Positions 18,164-28,331 of a stretch of 64,000 nt of DNA are shown here, one piece after another; the first letter of the stretch is position 1, and each line of letters opens with the position of its first letter. The stretch is taken from positions 30,385 to 94,384 of the forward strand of contig CALUIM010000008.1 in NCBI GenBank assembly GCA_944320725.1. Reading direction: 5' to 3'. The translations under genes and the position numbers were made by a program. The DNA is from an uncultured Coriobacteriaceae bacterium (lineage in GTDB: Bacteria > Actinomycetota > Coriobacteriia > Coriobacteriales > Coriobacteriaceae). A model generated the notes under the pieces. That model did no database searches. It was not told the origin of the DNA and was given only the letters and a program-made list of their open reading frames with translations.

Positions 18164-20146
18164 CTATGAACTCGATGTATCTGTTGCAAACGGATCGGCG
18201 ACCCCTTCGACGCTCCGCTCAAGTTCACGACGGCGTGCCGCAAGCTGCGTCGCCTCGATGGCAAGTGCGCGGCGCTCGTCGGCTCCAAGCGCACGATTGC
18301 TGCGGAGCTGCGCCTGCACGGCACGCATACGACGGCGAACGGTAAGCAGCTCAAGCGTATCGAGCAAGAAGCGGATGTTCACCTCGGTGGGATGCGCACT
18401 CGTGCTCGAGATGGTACCTGCGCTTACCAGCTGCGCCGCCTCCGGACACACCGCGCGGGCTGCCGCCATCGCCTCGGCGGGAGACGTCCCCTCGGGCGTG
18501 GCAAGCACCGCCCATGCAATCGATTCATGGCGCGGATCGACCCAGTCAATCTCGACAATGCGATCGGCAAAGGGTCTGAATTGATCGGGATGGCCCGTGA
18601 GCAGCGTCAGCAACTCACGCTCGCTCGCCACCGAGCGGCGCTCAAGGTCGGTGAGCACCACAGGCATCGAGCCAGCGCTATCCCCAGCAGGTATGCCCTC
18701 CCCTTCCGGTGCAACAGGAACGGCGCCGTACGCCTCGAGCGGCACCTCGTCGATATCCGCTGGCGCGGAAGATGGAGCGGGCACGGCTTCAGCACGATCC
18801 CGGCGACTCTGTCCAGCCTGGCTGCGCGCACGCTCACGCCGCTCGCGCAGTACCTCCTCATCTTGGACAACGCGAAACACGCGCGCCGCCGATGCACGGA
18901 CACTCTCCACATCCAATCCCAGCCGGTCGGCAATCTCGACGTAGTACGTGTCGATCATGTAGCTGGCACGCAAGGGATAGATGAGCCGGCAGGCATCCTC
19001 TAGCGCTTTGGTTCTACCGCCCGGCGTCGAGGTGTCGCTCCGCGCTTCGAGCTTGGCAAACACGAAATCCATGAGCGGAATGGCCGAGGCAAGCAGCTCC
19101 TTCAGCGCATCGCCACCATGAGCCGCAAGAAACTCAGCGGGGTCGTTGCCATCGGGCAGCACGACGCACCGAAGATCCATCGCATCGTTCTCGATGAACT
19201 GAATCGCACGTTCCGCAGCCTTCTGACCGGCGGCATCGCCATCAAAGAGATAGATGATGCGCTTCGCGAAGCGTGTGAGCGTTTTGACGTGCTGCTCGGT
19301 AAGCGCCGTACCCAGCGTGGCGACCACATTGGAAATCCCCGCCTCATAGCAGGCGATGGCATCGGTGTAGCCCTCGACCACCACCGCGGCCCCCTCGGCA
19401 ACGATATGCTCCTTTGCCCAGTTGAAGCCATAAAGGTTGCGCTTCTTATGGAACACGGAGGTCTCAGCGGTGTTGAGGTACTTGGGCTGCCCTGAGTCCA
19501 TCACGCGTCCGCCGAACGCGATGCAGCGGCCCAGCTCATCGAAAATGGGGAACATGACGCGATCGAAGAAACGGTCGGCAAGGTTGCCGCGATCGCGACG
19601 AATCGCCACGTTAGCCTCAATCATCTCCTGCGGCGTGAACCCCGCCTGCGAGAGATGGGCCACCAGCGCACCCCGTCCCGGTGCGAACCCCAACTTATAA
19701 CGCCGGCATACCGCGCCGCCCATGCCGCGTGCGGCAAAGTAGGCGCGCGGACGATCGTCTTTACCGCGCATGAGCATGGTGTGGTAGAAATCTGTCGTCG
19801 CCTCGCAGACGTCGATGATGCGCGAGCGAGACGCGCCGCGCGGACGACCGCCGCGCTCCTCCACGATCTCGATACCGGCGCGATCGGCAAGATACCGTAT
19901 GGCCTCGGGAAACGTGAGGTTCTCGCGCTTCATGATGTACGTGAAGCAATCACCGCCCTCACCGCAGCCAAAGCAATGCCAAACCTGCGTTGAGGGGATG
20001 ATGTGAAACGAGGGCGTCTTCTCGCCATGGAAGGGGCAGCAGCCCCAAAACTCCTGACCGCGCGGCTTGAGCTGGACCGTCTCCTGCACCAGCTGCACTA
20101 GATCGGTCGCGGCGCGAACCCGATCTTTATCCTCATCGGAAATCAT
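18164..20146 (-). CDS. dnaG: DNA primase
   Basis: DnaG makes RNA primers at the replication fork. The 660-residue protein has the CHC2 zinc finger (Cys37, His40, Cys58, Cys61), the RNA polymerase core with the YFAARG...RYKLGFAPGR region, a TOPRIM domain (VVVEGYTDAIACYEAGI ... YLFDGDAAGQKAAERA) and a C-terminal DnaB-binding helical region. Its ATG overlaps the ribF stop (TCATGA). The dnaG-rpoD pair is the classical macromolecular-synthesis arrangement, here without rpsU. Confidence 0.97.
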   Translation of the reverse strand: MISDEDKDRVRAATDLVQLVQETVQLKPRGQEFWGCCPFHGEKTPSFHIIPSTQVWHCFGCGEGGDCFTYIMKRENLTFPEAIRYLADRAGIEIVEERGGRPRGASRSRIIDVCEATTDFYHTMLMRGKDDRPRAYFAARGMGGAVCRRYKLGFAPGRGALVAHLSQAGFTPQEMIEANVAIRRDRGNLADRFFDRVMFPIFDELGRCIAFGGRVMDSGQPKYLNTAETSVFHKKRNLYGFNWAKEHIVAEGAAVVVEGYTDAIACYEAGISNVVATLGTALTEQHVKTLTRFAKRIIYLFDGDAAGQKAAERAIQFIENDAMDLRCVVLPDGNDPAEFLAAHGGDALKELLASAIPLMDFVFAKLEARSDTSTPGGRTKALEDACRLIYPLRASYMIDTYYVEIADRLGLDVESVRASAARVFRVVQDEEVLRERRERARSQAGQSRRDRAEAVPAPSSAPADIDEVPLEAYGAVPVAPEGEGIPAGDSAGSMPVVLTDLERRSVASERELLTLLTGHPDQFRPFADRIVEIDWVDPRHESIAWAVLATPEGTSPAEAMAAARAVCPEAAQLVSAGTISSTSAHPTEVNIRFLLDTLELLTVRRRMRAVQAQLRSNRALGADERRALAIEATQLAARRRELERSVEGVADPFATDTSSS

Positions 20147-21144
20147 GAAACGCGCACCCCCTCGCAACCATACTGCTCCCGCACATGCGCGATGTCGCGC
20201 TGAACGGTGGCAATGAGATCTTGCACATCGTCGAACTTAAACGACGGACGCAAGCGTTCCTCAAAAACGAGATCGATGCGATCGCCGTAGATGTCGCCGG
20301 TAAACCCGATGAGGTTCGCCTCGAGCGCGGCCGATCCCAGGCGGTCTTCAAACGTTGGAGGCAGTCCGACGTTGATCGCCGCCGGCCAGACCGTCCCCTC
20401 GACGCAGGCAAACCCTGCGTACACCCCAGCCGCAGGAAGCTGCAAGGACGTGTCGAACGAAACGTTTGCCGTTGGGAACCCGAGCGCACTTCCCTGGCCG
20501 CGACCCGTGGTGATGCGCCCGCGAACCAGATACCGCCGACCGAGCTCTGCTGCAGCCTGCTCCAAGGCACCGGCATCGATAAGCGATCTGATGCGGGTTG
20601 CCGACACCGGCGCATCGCCATCGAGCACGAGGTCGTGACCGTACACGTTGATCCCGCGCTCGATGCCCCAGGCGCTCATGACCGCCACATCTGAGGCGCC
20701 GCGGGCACCGAGACGAAAATCGCTGCCCACATGAATGGCACGGATGGTGCACACCGGCTGCAGAACATCGCAAAAGAACTGCTCGTGATCGAGCGCAGCA
20801 AGCTCACGCGTAAACGGCACGACGATAACGCCATCGACACCGCTCGCCGCGAGGGCACGCAGGCGATCCGCGACGCTCATGAGATGGCGCGCCGGATGCG
20901 GCGAGACGACGACATCTGGGTCGGGGTCGAAGGTCACCGCATACGCATGCGCGCGACGAGCGCGTGCATCAGCCTGAGTTCGCTGCAAAAGCTCAAGGTG
21001 GCCGCGATGGACGCCGTCGAAGGCGCCGATAGCGATCACGGCGTTACCGAGCTCAAGCGAATCCGTTCGACCAAGGTGCCATACCGGTGCCTGCACACCG
21101 GACACCAGAAGATCGCGGCGCAGCTCGTCGACAGACGGCATCAT
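20143..21144 (-). CDS. ribF: Bifunctional riboflavin kinase / FAD synthetase
   Basis: RibF converts riboflavin to FMN and FAD. The 333-residue protein has an N-terminal adenylyltransferase domain (AIGAFDGVHRGHLELL, SATRIRSLI) and a C-terminal flavokinase domain (VRGRITTGRGQGSALGFPTAN, ending with LRPSFKFDDVQDLI). Start ATG 21144 has AAGGTG seven bases upstream. It overlaps truB and dnaG at its two ends, so it is translationally coupled. Confidence 0.96.
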   Translation of the reverse strand: MMPSVDELRRDLLVSGVQAPVWHLGRTDSLELGNAVIAIGAFDGVHRGHLELLQRTQADARARRAHAYAVTFDPDPDVVVSPHPARHLMSVADRLRALAASGVDGVIVVPFTRELAALDHEQFFCDVLQPVCTIRAIHVGSDFRLGARGASDVAVMSAWGIERGINVYGHDLVLDGDAPVSATRIRSLIDAGALEQAAAELGRRYLVRGRITTGRGQGSALGFPTANVSFDTSLQLPAAGVYAGFACVEGTVWPAAINVGLPPTFEDRLGSAALEANLIGFTGDIYGDRIDLVFEERLRPSFKFDDVQDLIATVQRDIAHVREQYGCEGVRVS

Positions 21145-22079
21145 AGGCGAACACCTTCGATCCCCTGCGGGAACACATCAGAGAGTACGATACGGCCACC
21201 TTGAAGCGTACCGATGGCACGCAGCTGGCCCTCGATCACAACCCCAATGCGCACCCCGCGCGCCGGCTGTGATACATCCATCGCATCCGCAATGGCGAGA
21301 CGCTTGCCACAGAGGACATCCGCAAGTGCGGAGCTATGAAACGCAACCGGCGCCAGACCGAGCACCGCAACGGGGTCGAGCGCGCAGGCACGCGCGCGTT
21401 CGCAGTCGAGCGTATCGATTTCGGTGCACGCGGCGATGCCCACCGAACCCGAGGATGTGCGACGTAGTGCGCCGAGATGCGCCGCAGCATCGAGCATGCG
21501 GCCAAGATCGCGTGCGAGCGCACGGATATAGGTGCCTTTGCTCACCGTAAACGATACGGTCCATGAGACCGTATCGCCATCACAGACAATCGAGATGAGC
21601 TCAGCGGCACGGACCTCGATGTGACGAGCGGCAAGCTCAACCTCCTCACCGCGGCGCGCACGCGCATAGGAGCGCACCCCATCAACCGATATGGCAGAAT
21701 ACGCCGGTGGAATCTGGTCATGCTCCCCTACCATGCCGCTCAAAACGCTGCGCGCGAACGCCTCGTCGCGCACGGCATCCGGGGTGGCCACCACACGCGT
21801 AGGCTCGCCTTCCGCATCATCGGTTGTGGTCTCGAAGCCAAAATCGATTTGGGCGAGATAGCTTTTTTCGTCGAGCGTAGCCATGCCAAGCAAACGAGTC
21901 GCCTGGCCGATGCCGACCACCATTACGCCCGATGCAAGCGGGTCGAGCGTACCAGCATGGCCCACGCGGCGCTCGCCCACCGCACGGCGCACACGGGCAA
22001 CCACGTCATGCGAGGTGCACCCAACCGGCTTATCGATGCCAATCAGGAGGTTGATATCGCTGGGACGACGCTTAGCCAT
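21141..22079 (-). CDS. truB: tRNA pseudouridine-55 synthase
   Basis: TruB makes pseudouridine 55 in the T loop of tRNA. The 312-residue protein has the IDKPVGCTSHDVV N-terminus and the catalytic GHAGTLDPLASGVMVV (catalytic Asp in GTLDP), followed by KSYLAQIDFG and the C-terminal PUA-like part. It lies between nrnA and ribF, the standard order. Confidence 0.96.
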   Translation of the reverse strand: MAKRRPSDINLLIGIDKPVGCTSHDVVARVRRAVGERRVGHAGTLDPLASGVMVVGIGQATRLLGMATLDEKSYLAQIDFGFETTTDDAEGEPTRVVATPDAVRDEAFARSVLSGMVGEHDQIPPAYSAISVDGVRSYARARRGEEVELAARHIEVRAAELISIVCDGDTVSWTVSFTVSKGTYIRALARDLGRMLDAAAHLGALRRTSSGSVGIAACTEIDTLDCERARACALDPVAVLGLAPVAFHSSALADVLCGKRLAIADAMDVSQPARGVRIGVVIEGQLRAIGTLQGGRIVLSDVFPQGIEGVRL

Positions 22080-22088
22080 ACGCGCCGC

Positions 22089-23129
22089 CTAGCGAGCAAG
22101 GTCGAGCTCGGAGACATCGCCGCCCACGAGCTCAACGAGCAAGGGAACCGCGGCGAACATCGTATCCTCAATCGAGCCATGATAGGTAAATCCGGCAGCT
22201 GCAGCATGACCACCGCCACCGAATATCTGCGCGATGCCCGAGACATCGAGCTCGCCTTTGGAACGCAGATTACCGCGAACGCAGCCGCCCTCAACCTCTT
22301 TCAAGAACACGCACACCTCGACACCCATGACCGAGCGCACCACGTCCACCAGGCCATCGCATTCATCCTGCGACACATGCAGGCTCGTCAGGTCGTCGAG
22401 CGTGGCATAACTATAGGCAACGCGACCATCGGCGACCGTCTTGATACGCGCCATGACCAACGACTCAAGCCTGAGGTATTCAAGACGCTGGCTCTGATAA
22501 ACCTCGAGCGCGATGCGCGCCGGCTCGGCACCGCATGAGACAAGATGCGACGCGATGCAAAACGCAGCAGGATCGGCATTCTGGTACTGGAACCGACCGG
22601 TATCGGTCACGATGCCGGTCAGCAGCGCCGTAGCGATACCAGGATCGATGGCAACGTTGGATGCGATGAGGAACTCACCGATGAGCACCGCGGTCGCCGC
22701 GCAGCAGACACGGCGGACCGAGACCTCGGCAAACTCCTCACGTGCCGGATGATGGTCGAAGGCAACGATGTGTCGTGCGCGGCGCGCAACATCGGCAGCA
22801 TCGGCGAGGCGCTCGAGCACCGGGCAATCGACCGCAATGAAGAGATCAGGATCGCCCTCGTAGCGCGCGGCCGGCGTCAGCTCCTCAGAACCTTCGAGGA
22901 ATCGATAGATGCGCGGGACGCACGCGTCATCGGCGAGCAGCAACACAACCTGCTTCTCGGGATGGCGGTCGCGAATGGCACGACCCAAGCCCAGACACGA
23001 CCCGAGCGCATCGCCATCGGGCGATGTATGGCCCGAGATGGCGATGGTGTCGGCAGCACGAATCAAATCGACGATGCGGCGAAACTCGCCCTTAAACTCA
23101 CACGTTGATGAATCGGTATCCGTATGCAT
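22089..23129 (-). CDS. nrnA: DHH/DHHA1 phosphoesterase, NrnA-like oligoribonuclease
   Basis: The 346-residue protein degrades nanoRNAs and can dephosphorylate pAp in this family. It shows the DHH-family metal motifs: GHTSPDGDALGS near residue 33, LFIAVDCP, and DHHPAREEF; then a DHHA1 domain with GGGGHAAAAGFTYHG at the C-terminus. It lies 15 bases downstream of rbfA and upstream of truB, the expected place for this gene in Gram-positive bacteria. Confidence 0.93.
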   Translation of the reverse strand: MHTDTDSSTCEFKGEFRRIVDLIRAADTIAISGHTSPDGDALGSCLGLGRAIRDRHPEKQVVLLLADDACVPRIYRFLEGSEELTPAARYEGDPDLFIAVDCPVLERLADAADVARRARHIVAFDHHPAREEFAEVSVRRVCCAATAVLIGEFLIASNVAIDPGIATALLTGIVTDTGRFQYQNADPAAFCIASHLVSCGAEPARIALEVYQSQRLEYLRLESLVMARIKTVADGRVAYSYATLDDLTSLHVSQDECDGLVDVVRSVMGVEVCVFLKEVEGGCVRGNLRSKGELDVSGIAQIFGGGGHAAAAGFTYHGSIEDTMFAAVPLLVELVGGDVSELDLAR

Positions 23130-23144
23130 CGCAAAACCTCCCGG

Positions 23145-23558
23145 CTATGCGCAGTCCTCGGGAGCAGATGTCTCAACCTGCTCGACGGGATACCCAAACT
23201 CGTCCTTCTCGACCGCAAGGGTCTCGGGCACATCGGCAAGCGCGCGCGCAATGCGCTGCGCCTCGTCAGTCGAGCGATCGATACGGAAATCGAGCTCGGG
23301 AACCTGTCGCCAATCGAGCGATTTGGCGAGCAGGCTCCTGATGCGACCCTTGGCCGAGCCGAGGGCCTCCATGACCTCATCGTAGCGCGCTTCGTTTGCA
23401 GCGACGAAGATGCGCGCAAACGAGCGGTCGATGGAGACCTCGGCGCCGGTCAGGGTAATCAAATCAAGGCGCGGATCGGAGATCTCGAAGAGCAGGATAT
23501 ACCCGAGCTTCTCGATGAGCTGCTGGGAGAGCCTGCGCGTGGCGTTATTCTGCTTCAC
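23145..23558 (-). CDS. rbfA: 30S ribosome-binding factor A
   Basis: RbfA helps mature the 5' end of 16S rRNA. The 137-residue protein has the KH-like fold with LGYILLFEISDPRLDLITLTGAEVS in its first half (split by positions 18-42) and a typical VPELDFRID strand. Start is GTG 23558 with AAAGG/AGGAG upstream. It sits directly after infB. Confidence 0.94.
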   Translation of the reverse strand: MKQNNATRRLSQQLIEKLGYILLFEISDPRLDLITLTGAEVSIDRSFARIFVAANEARYDEVMEALGSAKGRIRSLLAKSLDWRQVPELDFRIDRSTDEAQRIARALADVPETLAVEKDEFGYPVEQVETSAPEDCA

Positions 23559-23572
23559 AGCTCCTGCCTTTC

Positions 23573-26248
23573 CTACTCCGTACGGGCAACCTCGATGATC
23601 TTGTAGGCCTCAAGCATATCGCCCACCTTGATGTCCTGGAACTTCTCGATGCCCAGACCGCACTCGTAACCGCTCTTGACGCTCTTGACGTCATCTTTGA
23701 AGCGACGCATGGAGCCGAAGACGCCGTCGAACACGACAACACCGTCGCGCACCACGCGCACCTTGTCTTCGCGGCTGATCTCGCCCTCGGTGACCATGCA
23801 GCCGGCGATGAGACCCGCCTTGGGCACGCGGAAGGTATCGCGTACCTCCGCGACGCCCGTCTGGACCTCCTCCTCGGTGGGGTTCAGCATGCCGATACGG
23901 GCGGCATCGATATCCTCGATCGCCTTGTAGATGATCGAGTAGGTCTTGATCTGAACGTTCTCGCGCTCCGCCATGTCGCGTGCCTTGGCCTGCGGACGCA
24001 CACCAAAGCCAACGATGATGGCGTTGGAGGCAGCGGCCAGGATGACGTCCGTCTCGGAGATGGCGCCCACTGCGGAGTGGATGATGTTGATGCGGACCTC
24101 GGACTGGTCCATCTTGCCCAGCGCGTCGGCGAGCGCCTCGATGGAGCCCTGGACGTCGGCCTTGACGACGAGGTTGAGCTCCTTGAGCTCGTTCTCGCTC
24201 ATCTCGGAGAACAGCGTCTCGAGCGTGACGTGCTTGACCTTGGACTGCTCCTCGATACGGGCCTTGAGCGCGCGCTCATCGGCGAGCTTCTTCGCATCGC
24301 GCTCGTCCTCAAAGACGCGGAACTCGTCGCCAGCGTTGGGTACCGAGTCGAGGCCCAGGATCTCGACGGCGTCGGAGGGACGCGCCTCGGCCTTGTGCTC
24401 GCCGTGCTGATCGAGCATGGCGCGCACGCGACCATGGCTCATGCCCGCAACGATGGAATCGCCCACGTGCAGCGTACCGCGGTTCACGAGGACCGTTGCC
24501 ACGGCACCACGGCCGCGATCGAGCTTGCCCTCGATGATGTAGCCAGAGGCGAAGGTGTCGGGGTTCGCCTTGAGCTCGAGCACGTCTGCCTGGAGCAGGA
24601 TGGTCTCGAGCAGATCGTCGATACCCGTCTTGGTCTTGGCCGAGACGTTCACGAACATGTTCTGGCCACCCCACTCTTCGGGGATGACACCATGCTCGAC
24701 GAGCTCCTGACGCACGCGGTCGGGATTCGCATCGGGCTTGTCGCACTTGTTCACCGCAACGACGATCGGCACGCCAGCAGCCTTGGAGTGGTTAATGGCC
24801 TCGATGGTCTGCGGCATGACGCCGTCATCGGCGGCAACCACAAGCACGACGACGTCGGTGATCTTTGCACCACGTGCACGCATGGCGGTAAACGCCTCGT
24901 GGCCCGGGGTATCGACAAACGTGATCTGACGACCGTTAATCATAACCTGCGAAGCACCGATGTGCTGGGTAATACCACCAGCCTCGTGCGCGGCGATACC
25001 GGTATGGCGAATCGCGTCGAGCAGGCTCGTCTTACCGTGGTCGACGTGACCCATGACGGTCACCACAGGCGGACGCGGCTTGAGGTCGGCCGGATCGTCG
25101 TAGAAGGTGAAGGAGTTCTCCTCCTCCGGGCTGATGATCCTGATCTGGCGACCGAGGTCGTCTGCAACGAGCTCGACGAGCTCGTTGGACATGGACTGCG
25201 TCATGGTGAGCGGGGTACCCAGCAAGAACAGACGCTTGATAATGTCGTTCGCCGGCACGTCGAGCACCTCAGCGAGCTCGGCGACGGTCACGCCCTCGGA
25301 GACGCGCACGGCGTCAAGCTCCTCAACGGAAACACCCTGCGCCTTTGCCTCCTCGAGCTTCTTTTCCTGGCGTGCGGCCTCCGCCTCGCGCTCGCGCTTC
25401 TCTTTACGCTTCTTACGGCGACCGGTGCTCTCGCGGCTTGCCTCCTCGACGGCGGCACGGGCCTCTTCGAGCACCTTCTCCCGGCTGTACTCCTCAGCCT
25501 CGCGTGCCATGCGGCTGTAGCGATCCTCTTCGGTGTGACCGCCACGACGACGCTTGCCCTTGCCACCCTTGTCGGGCGCAGGGAAATCAACGCCGGCAGG
25601 AACCGCGGGGGCCGCAGAGGTGCGGCGCGTACGGCTCTTAGGCGCATCCTCGCTGCGGGCGGCACCCTGAGAACCACGGCGCTCGCCGCCACGACGATGC
25701 GGCTTGTCGGTCGAAGAGGAACGATGTGCCTCCTCGGCCTCCTTCTTCTCTTTAAGCACAGCCTCCTGTGCGGCAATCTGATCGAGCAGCGAGCGGAAGC
25801 GCGAGCCCGAATCGCTTGCCGGAACGGCGCGACGCTTGGCCTCGAGCTCAGCCTCGCGCGCCTCGCGCTCGGCGCGCTCCTTGGCCTCGCGCTCGGCGGC
25901 AGCGGCAGCGGCGCGAGCGGTCTCCTCGGCAGCAAGCGCGGCCATAGAAAGGCGACGCTCCTCCTCGCGACGAGCCTCGGCAGCGAGACGCTGGGCCTCG
26001 GCCTCGCGGGCGCGGGCCACCTCCTCGGCGGCGGCTGCCTCCTCCTCGGCGCGACGCGCGGCCTCGATCTCTGCCTCACGCGCAGCGATTACCGGCGCGA
26101 GCTTCTTTTTCACCATGGCGACGTATGCGTCCTCGAGGGCCGAGGAAGCCGACGACGCGGGAATTTTCATCTCCTGCAAGTGCCCAAGGAGTTCCTTGGA
26201 CGTCATTCCAAACTGCTTGGCAAGGGTGGAAACACGAGTTTTCGCCAT
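23573..26248 (-). CDS. infB: Translation initiation factor IF-2
   Basis: IF-2 brings initiator tRNA to the 30S subunit. The 891-residue protein has an IF2-N motif ([20 protein letters not shown]), a long Ala/Glu/Arg-rich coiled linker (about 70-340), a second IF2-N-like region, the GTPase domain (GHVDHGKTS near residue 400, [13 protein letters not shown]) and the C-terminal fMet-tRNA-binding domains. ATG 26248 is preferred over the GTG four codons upstream, which would place the ribosome site too near. It follows nusA by 95 bases. Confidence 0.97.
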   Translation of the reverse strand: MAKTRVSTLAKQFGMTSKELLGHLQEMKIPASSASSALEDAYVAMVKKKLAPVIAAREAEIEAARRAEEEAAAAEEVARAREAEAQRLAAEARREEERRLSMAALAAEETARAAAAAAEREAKERAEREAREAELEAKRRAVPASDSGSRFRSLLDQIAAQEAVLKEKKEAEEAHRSSSTDKPHRRGGERRGSQGAARSEDAPKSRTRRTSAAPAVPAGVDFPAPDKGGKGKRRRGGHTEEDRYSRMAREAEEYSREKVLEEARAAVEEASRESTGRRKKRKEKREREAEAARQEKKLEEAKAQGVSVEELDAVRVSEGVTVAELAEVLDVPANDIIKRLFLLGTPLTMTQSMSNELVELVADDLGRQIRIISPEEENSFTFYDDPADLKPRPPVVTVMGHVDHGKTSLLDAIRHTGIAAHEAGGITQHIGASQVMINGRQITFVDTPGHEAFTAMRARGAKITDVVVLVVAADDGVMPQTIEAINHSKAAGVPIVVAVNKCDKPDANPDRVRQELVEHGVIPEEWGGQNMFVNVSAKTKTGIDDLLETILLQADVLELKANPDTFASGYIIEGKLDRGRGAVATVLVNRGTLHVGDSIVAGMSHGRVRAMLDQHGEHKAEARPSDAVEILGLDSVPNAGDEFRVFEDERDAKKLADERALKARIEEQSKVKHVTLETLFSEMSENELKELNLVVKADVQGSIEALADALGKMDQSEVRINIIHSAVGAISETDVILAAASNAIIVGFGVRPQAKARDMAERENVQIKTYSIIYKAIEDIDAARIGMLNPTEEEVQTGVAEVRDTFRVPKAGLIAGCMVTEGEISREDKVRVVRDGVVVFDGVFGSMRRFKDDVKSVKSGYECGLGIEKFQDIKVGDMLEAYKIIEVARTE

Positions 26249-26343
26249 TTGCCTAATCACCTACCTCTCGGGCGCCCCGGCGAGCGCCTCAAGTCACGAC
26301 TGGGATCTGCGGGCGGGGTCGCGCAAGCGGAGCCCCGGCGCGC

Positions 26344-27600
26344 CTAGATCAGATCCTCCGCGGCATCGATGGCGTCCTGCTCATGAACACCGCAGAAGCG
26401 CGAACCGGGACGAGCCTGGTTGCGGCAGCGGATGCCGTTTTCGCTCACGTACTCACAGCGCATGGTATCGCCGGCGTCGATAAGATCATCGGCAGGCTGC
26501 GGACGCACAGGAATGTTCTTCAGGATGTCGGCAGCAAGCGTCTCGCTCTTGATATCGATATGCCAGCCGGTAAGACGTGCAGCCAAGCGGGCGTTCTGAC
26601 CCTTCTGGCCAATGGCGAGCGAGAGCTGGTCGTCGGGCACGATGACGCCGGCATAGCCCTTCTCCTCGTCGATAAGCACGCGCGTCACCTTGGCCGGCGA
26701 CAGCGCGTTGGCAACGTAGACCGCCGGATCCTCGTCCCAGAGAATCACGTCGACGCGCTCGCCACGCAGCTCGGATACGACCGTACGGACACGGCTGCCC
26801 TTGGGACCCACGCACGCGCCCACCGGATCCAGGCGATCATCGAGCGAATGAACCGCGACCTTGGAACGCTGGCCAGGCTCGCGGGCAATCGACTTCACCT
26901 CAACGGTGCCCTCGTAAATCTCGGGAACCTCGAGCTCGAAGAGGCGACGAATGAGCGCCGGATGCGTACGCGAGATCACGATCGGCGGACGAGAGTGCTC
27001 GCCGCGCACCGGCTGCAGGGTGGAATTGGGATCACGCACGTCGATGATGACGGCCTTGATACGCTGGTTGTGCATATAGCGCTCGCCGGCGGGACGCTCG
27101 TTGCGCTCGGTGGGGTTGCCATCTTCGTCAACATAGCGACGCTGGTCGAAGTGCGGGAGCTCGGCCTCGACGCCCTCGCGGATCTTCACGATCGTGAAGT
27201 CAGGCGTGGACTGCAGGACCGTGCCGGTGATGATGTCGCCGATACGGCTCGAGAACTCCTCATAGATCTGCTGACGGGCCGAGTTGCGCACGATGGCGTT
27301 GATCTCGGCCTTAGCATGCTGGGCCGCCGTGCGCGACGTCCCCTTGGGCGTCACGTCGCGCTTCGTGAACTCGGTGTACTCGTCGGTCTCCTCGTCATAG
27401 GACTCCTCGACGGGAACGAGCTCGTACACGTAGACCTTGCCCGTTGCGCGGTCAATGGTGACCTCGGCGCCGAACGGCAGATGCAACAGATCGGTATAGC
27501 TCTTAGCGAGCGACTGCTCGAGACGATCGAGCAGGTACAGCTGATCGATATGCTTCTCCTGGCACAGCTCCATCAACGCTTCCATCATCTGGGACGCCAT
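26344..27600 (-). CDS. nusA: Transcription termination/antitermination factor NusA with C-terminal Cys/His motif
   Basis: The 418-residue protein has the N-terminal RNAP-binding domain, an S1 domain around GDIITGTVLQSTPDF (about 130-200) and two KH domains (GACVGPKGSRVRTVVSEL and SLAIGQKGQNARLAARLTGW). After KH2 the protein adds a tail with Cys382, Cys392, Cys403 and His406 (CxxxxxxxxxC, CGVH), a likely small zinc-binding motif not usual in NusA. Start ATG 27600 comes one base after rimP. It controls pausing and termination, perhaps of its own operon. Confidence 0.95.
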   Translation of the reverse strand: MASQMMEALMELCQEKHIDQLYLLDRLEQSLAKSYTDLLHLPFGAEVTIDRATGKVYVYELVPVEESYDEETDEYTEFTKRDVTPKGTSRTAAQHAKAEINAIVRNSARQQIYEEFSSRIGDIITGTVLQSTPDFTIVKIREGVEAELPHFDQRRYVDEDGNPTERNERPAGERYMHNQRIKAVIIDVRDPNSTLQPVRGEHSRPPIVISRTHPALIRRLFELEVPEIYEGTVEVKSIAREPGQRSKVAVHSLDDRLDPVGACVGPKGSRVRTVVSELRGERVDVILWDEDPAVYVANALSPAKVTRVLIDEEKGYAGVIVPDDQLSLAIGQKGQNARLAARLTGWHIDIKSETLAADILKNIPVRPQPADDLIDAGDTMRCEYVSENGIRCRNQARPGSRFCGVHEQDAIDAAEDLI

Positions 27601-27601
27601 C

Positions 27602-28099
27602 TTACCTTTTCCCTTCCTTCAAGCCCTTGAAGCTGTAGTCGGGCTTCAAGGTGCACTTCTTAACAGCATCGTAGGCAATCTCGACCTGCTCGCCACCCTC
27701 AAGCTCGAGCGTGACCGAGGCGTCTCCGGCCGAGACGATAGCACCTTTGAACTTGCGGCGACCCTCGGTTGCCGTGGTCGTGAGCTCAATGTTCTCACCG
27801 GTAAAGCGCGAAAAGTCGCACGGGCGGCGCAGCGGGCGCGCCATGCCGGGCGTGGAGACCTCGAGCGTATAGGAACCCGCAACAGGGTCGATCTCCTCAA
27901 CAAGATCGCTCACCCAGCCCGTGTGCTCGGCAACCTCGTCGAGCGTGAGCGAGCTCCCATCGGCGCCCTCGATGCGCACGCGCACACACGGAGCCTTGGT
28001 AGCACCTGTCATCTCAACATCGACGATGTCGATGCCATGCTCGGCAGCATGCTGCTCCAGCACATCGATGATGCGCTGTTCGAGCTCAGTCTTGACCAT
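27602..28099 (-). CDS. rimP: Ribosome maturation factor RimP
   Basis: RimP assists 30S assembly. The 165-residue protein (ATG 28099, GGAGGTG four bases upstream) has the conserved VEEIDPVAGSYTLEVSTPG segment followed by RPLRRPCDFSRFTG and the C-terminal SH3-like domain. It is the first gene of the rimP-nusA-infB operon and is preceded by a terminator hairpin in its leader. Confidence 0.95.
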   Translation of the reverse strand: MVKTELEQRIIDVLEQHAAEHGIDIVDVEMTGATKAPCVRVRIEGADGSSLTLDEVAEHTGWVSDLVEEIDPVAGSYTLEVSTPGMARPLRRPCDFSRFTGENIELTTTATEGRRKFKGAIVSAGDASVTLELEGGEQVEIAYDAVKKCTLKPDYSFKGLKEGKR

Positions 28100-28112
28100 G
28101 CGGCACCTCCTC

Positions 28113-28142
28113 AATAAAAAAGAAGCGGGGCCAAGACCCCAC
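28113..28142 (-). terminator. Leader terminator upstream of rimP
   Basis: On the minus strand GTGGGG-TCTTGG-CCCCGC (one G-U pair) is followed by TTCTTTTTTATT, immediately before the rimP ribosome site. An intrinsic terminator between promoter region and first gene suggests attenuation of the whole operon, as known for rimP-nusA leaders in other bacteria. Confidence 0.75.
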
Positions 28143-28331
28143 TCCTCATGGATACCGGTTCGATTACGTGGCTTAGCATAGCACATGCAGGTCAGATATG
28201 CTAAGCACGCTCAAAATGAAGCAATCCAGGCGTGGTTTAGGCCACGCTGCTCCAAAAATTGCACACAAATGGATTCGGTAGACGGACCGACGTCGTGATA
28301 TCGACCATGACATAGTCGCGTACTTTATAGC
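28143..28331. other. Promoter-side intergenic region of rimP
   Basis: No gene. It holds a 10-bp inverted repeat GCTTAGCATA / TATGCTAAGC (28171-28180 and 28197-28206) and a short stem GCGTGG/CCACGC (28230-28247). A minus-strand TTGCTT (28225-28220), 16 bases, TAGCAT (28203-28198) is a possible rimP promoter. Confidence 0.4.

Noticed and set aside
24077..26347. Plus-strand 756-residue open frame opposite infB
   Set aside because: Antisense shadow of the infB GTPase and linker; no start signal or domain.
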